From Merdivivens faecigallinarum (GTDB lineage Bacteria > Bacteroidota > Bacteroidia > Bacteroidales > UBA932), in NCBI GenBank assembly GCA_017695055.1, contig JADILY010000161.1, forward strand, positions 1-6,793: DNA of 6,793 bases. The letters run 5' to 3'. Both the position numbers and the translations under genes were made by a program. Shown here piece after piece: positions 6,203 to 6,793 of the stretch (within the stretch, counting starts at the first letter, position 1; each line of letters starts with the position of its first letter). The notes below the pieces were generated by a model, which saw only the letters and a list, made by a program, of their open reading frames with translations, searched no databases and was not told the origin of the DNA.

Positions 6203-6793
6203 TCATTCCAACATCTTCCATTCGATACTTTTGTCACGGCCCCAGTAAGACATCTGCCGTTTGGCATAATGCCTGGTATTGCGCTGAATCAGTTCCACCG
6301 CCCTGTCCAGGGTAGTCTTGCCGTCAAGGTAATCGAAAATCTCCCTGTAGCCCACTGTCTTCAACGCCGGACAATCCCTGTAGGCCTCCAGGGAACGCAC
6401 CTCGTCCACAAGGCCTTCGTCCATCATGGCGAGCACCCTGCGGTCTATCCTGCCGTAAAGTTCCGAGCGGTCGCGGCAAAGGCCGATTTTGCGTATGTTG
6501 AAAGGACGTTTTTTCGAAGGGGCGCTTTTGAACGACGAGAAAGGCCTGCCGGTCATAATGCAGACTTCGAGAGCGCGCACCACCCGCTGGCCGTTGGCTA
6601 TGTCAATCGTATTGTAACTCACAGGGTCGAGCATCTTCAACTCATTCCTCAGTACGGCCACGCCCTCCTCTTCCAGCCTGCGCGAAAGGGTCCTGCGGAG
6701 TTCCATGTCGGCCGGAGGGAAATCGTCCAGTCCGTTGCAGAAAGCATCTATGTAGAATCCCGAGCCGCCCACCATAACCAACCTGTCATACTC
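6203..6793 (-). CDS. miaA: tRNA dimethylallyltransferase MiaA, C-terminal part (N-terminus beyond window)
   Basis: MiaA transfers the dimethylallyl group from DMAPP to N6 of A37 in tRNAs that read codons starting with U, the first step towards (ms2)i6A; it acts in the cytoplasm. The open frame runs from the window edge for 196 codons. Visible family motifs are VGGSGFY (fragment residues 8-14), GLDDFP, QRVVRALEV followed by TGRPFSSF, MMDEGLVDEVRSL, TVGYREIFDYLDG and, near the C-terminus, RHYAKRQMSYWGRD. Family members are about 300 residues long, so roughly the first 105 are missing, including the P-loop. TTG or ATG codons near the edge are internal and not real starts. It ends normally 61 bp before the efflux operon on the same strand. 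I see no functional link with the pump beyond adjacency. Confidence 0.95.
   Translation of the reverse strand, partial: EYDRLVMVGGSGFYIDAFCNGLDDFPPADMELRRTLSRRLEEEGVAVLRNELKMLDPVSYNTIDIANGQRVVRALEVCIMTGRPFSSFKSAPSKKRPFNIRKIGLCRDRSELYGRIDRRVLAMMDEGLVDEVRSLEAYRDCPALKTVGYREIFDYLDGKTTLDRAVELIQRNTRHYAKRQMSYWGRDKSIEWKMLE

Overview
The window looks like chromosomal DNA from a member of the Bacteroidota, most likely order Bacteroidales. Three things suggest this. The promoter-like sites fit the Bacteroidota -7 pattern TAnnTTTG (clearest at 68-61, minus strand). Strong Shine-Dalgarno sites are scarce. The encoded proteins have the flavour of Bacteroidota RND-pump and MiaA families. No 16S or other phylogenetic marker is present, so the assignment is inference.

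Every gene I can support lies on the minus strand, so the window reads from right to left. At the right edge is the C-terminal two thirds of miaA (tRNA A37 dimethylallyltransferase), cut by the window end. After 61 bp comes a compact three-gene tripartite efflux operon: a lipoprotein periplasmic adaptor (6141-5107), a 1038-residue RND inner-membrane pump (5094-1978; 12 bp gap) and a TolC-like outer-membrane factor (1981-536; 4 bp ATGA overlap with the pump). The three products would form one envelope-spanning, proton-driven export machine. No regulator gene lies in the window and the substrate cannot be read from the sequence.

Left of the operon, 69-535 holds no convincing gene. Its right part (about 360-535) is GC-rich and carries several short palindromes, plus a protein-like continuation of the outer-membrane-factor frame interrupted by stops. 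Its middle (about 240-360) is AT-rich and contains a clean 8-bp inverted repeat, TTGGGTAC/GTACCCAA. It may be the residue or end of a mobile element, but this is unproven.

At the left edge, again on the minus strand, a Bacteroidota-type promoter leads within about 16 nt into the 5' core of a cobalamin (B12) riboswitch. Its P5-type hairpin has the hallmark loop TGCGAAT, followed by a P6-like stem. The regulated gene lies off the left edge and is probably involved in cobalamin uptake or metabolism. The riboswitch belongs to a separate transcription unit from the efflux operon.
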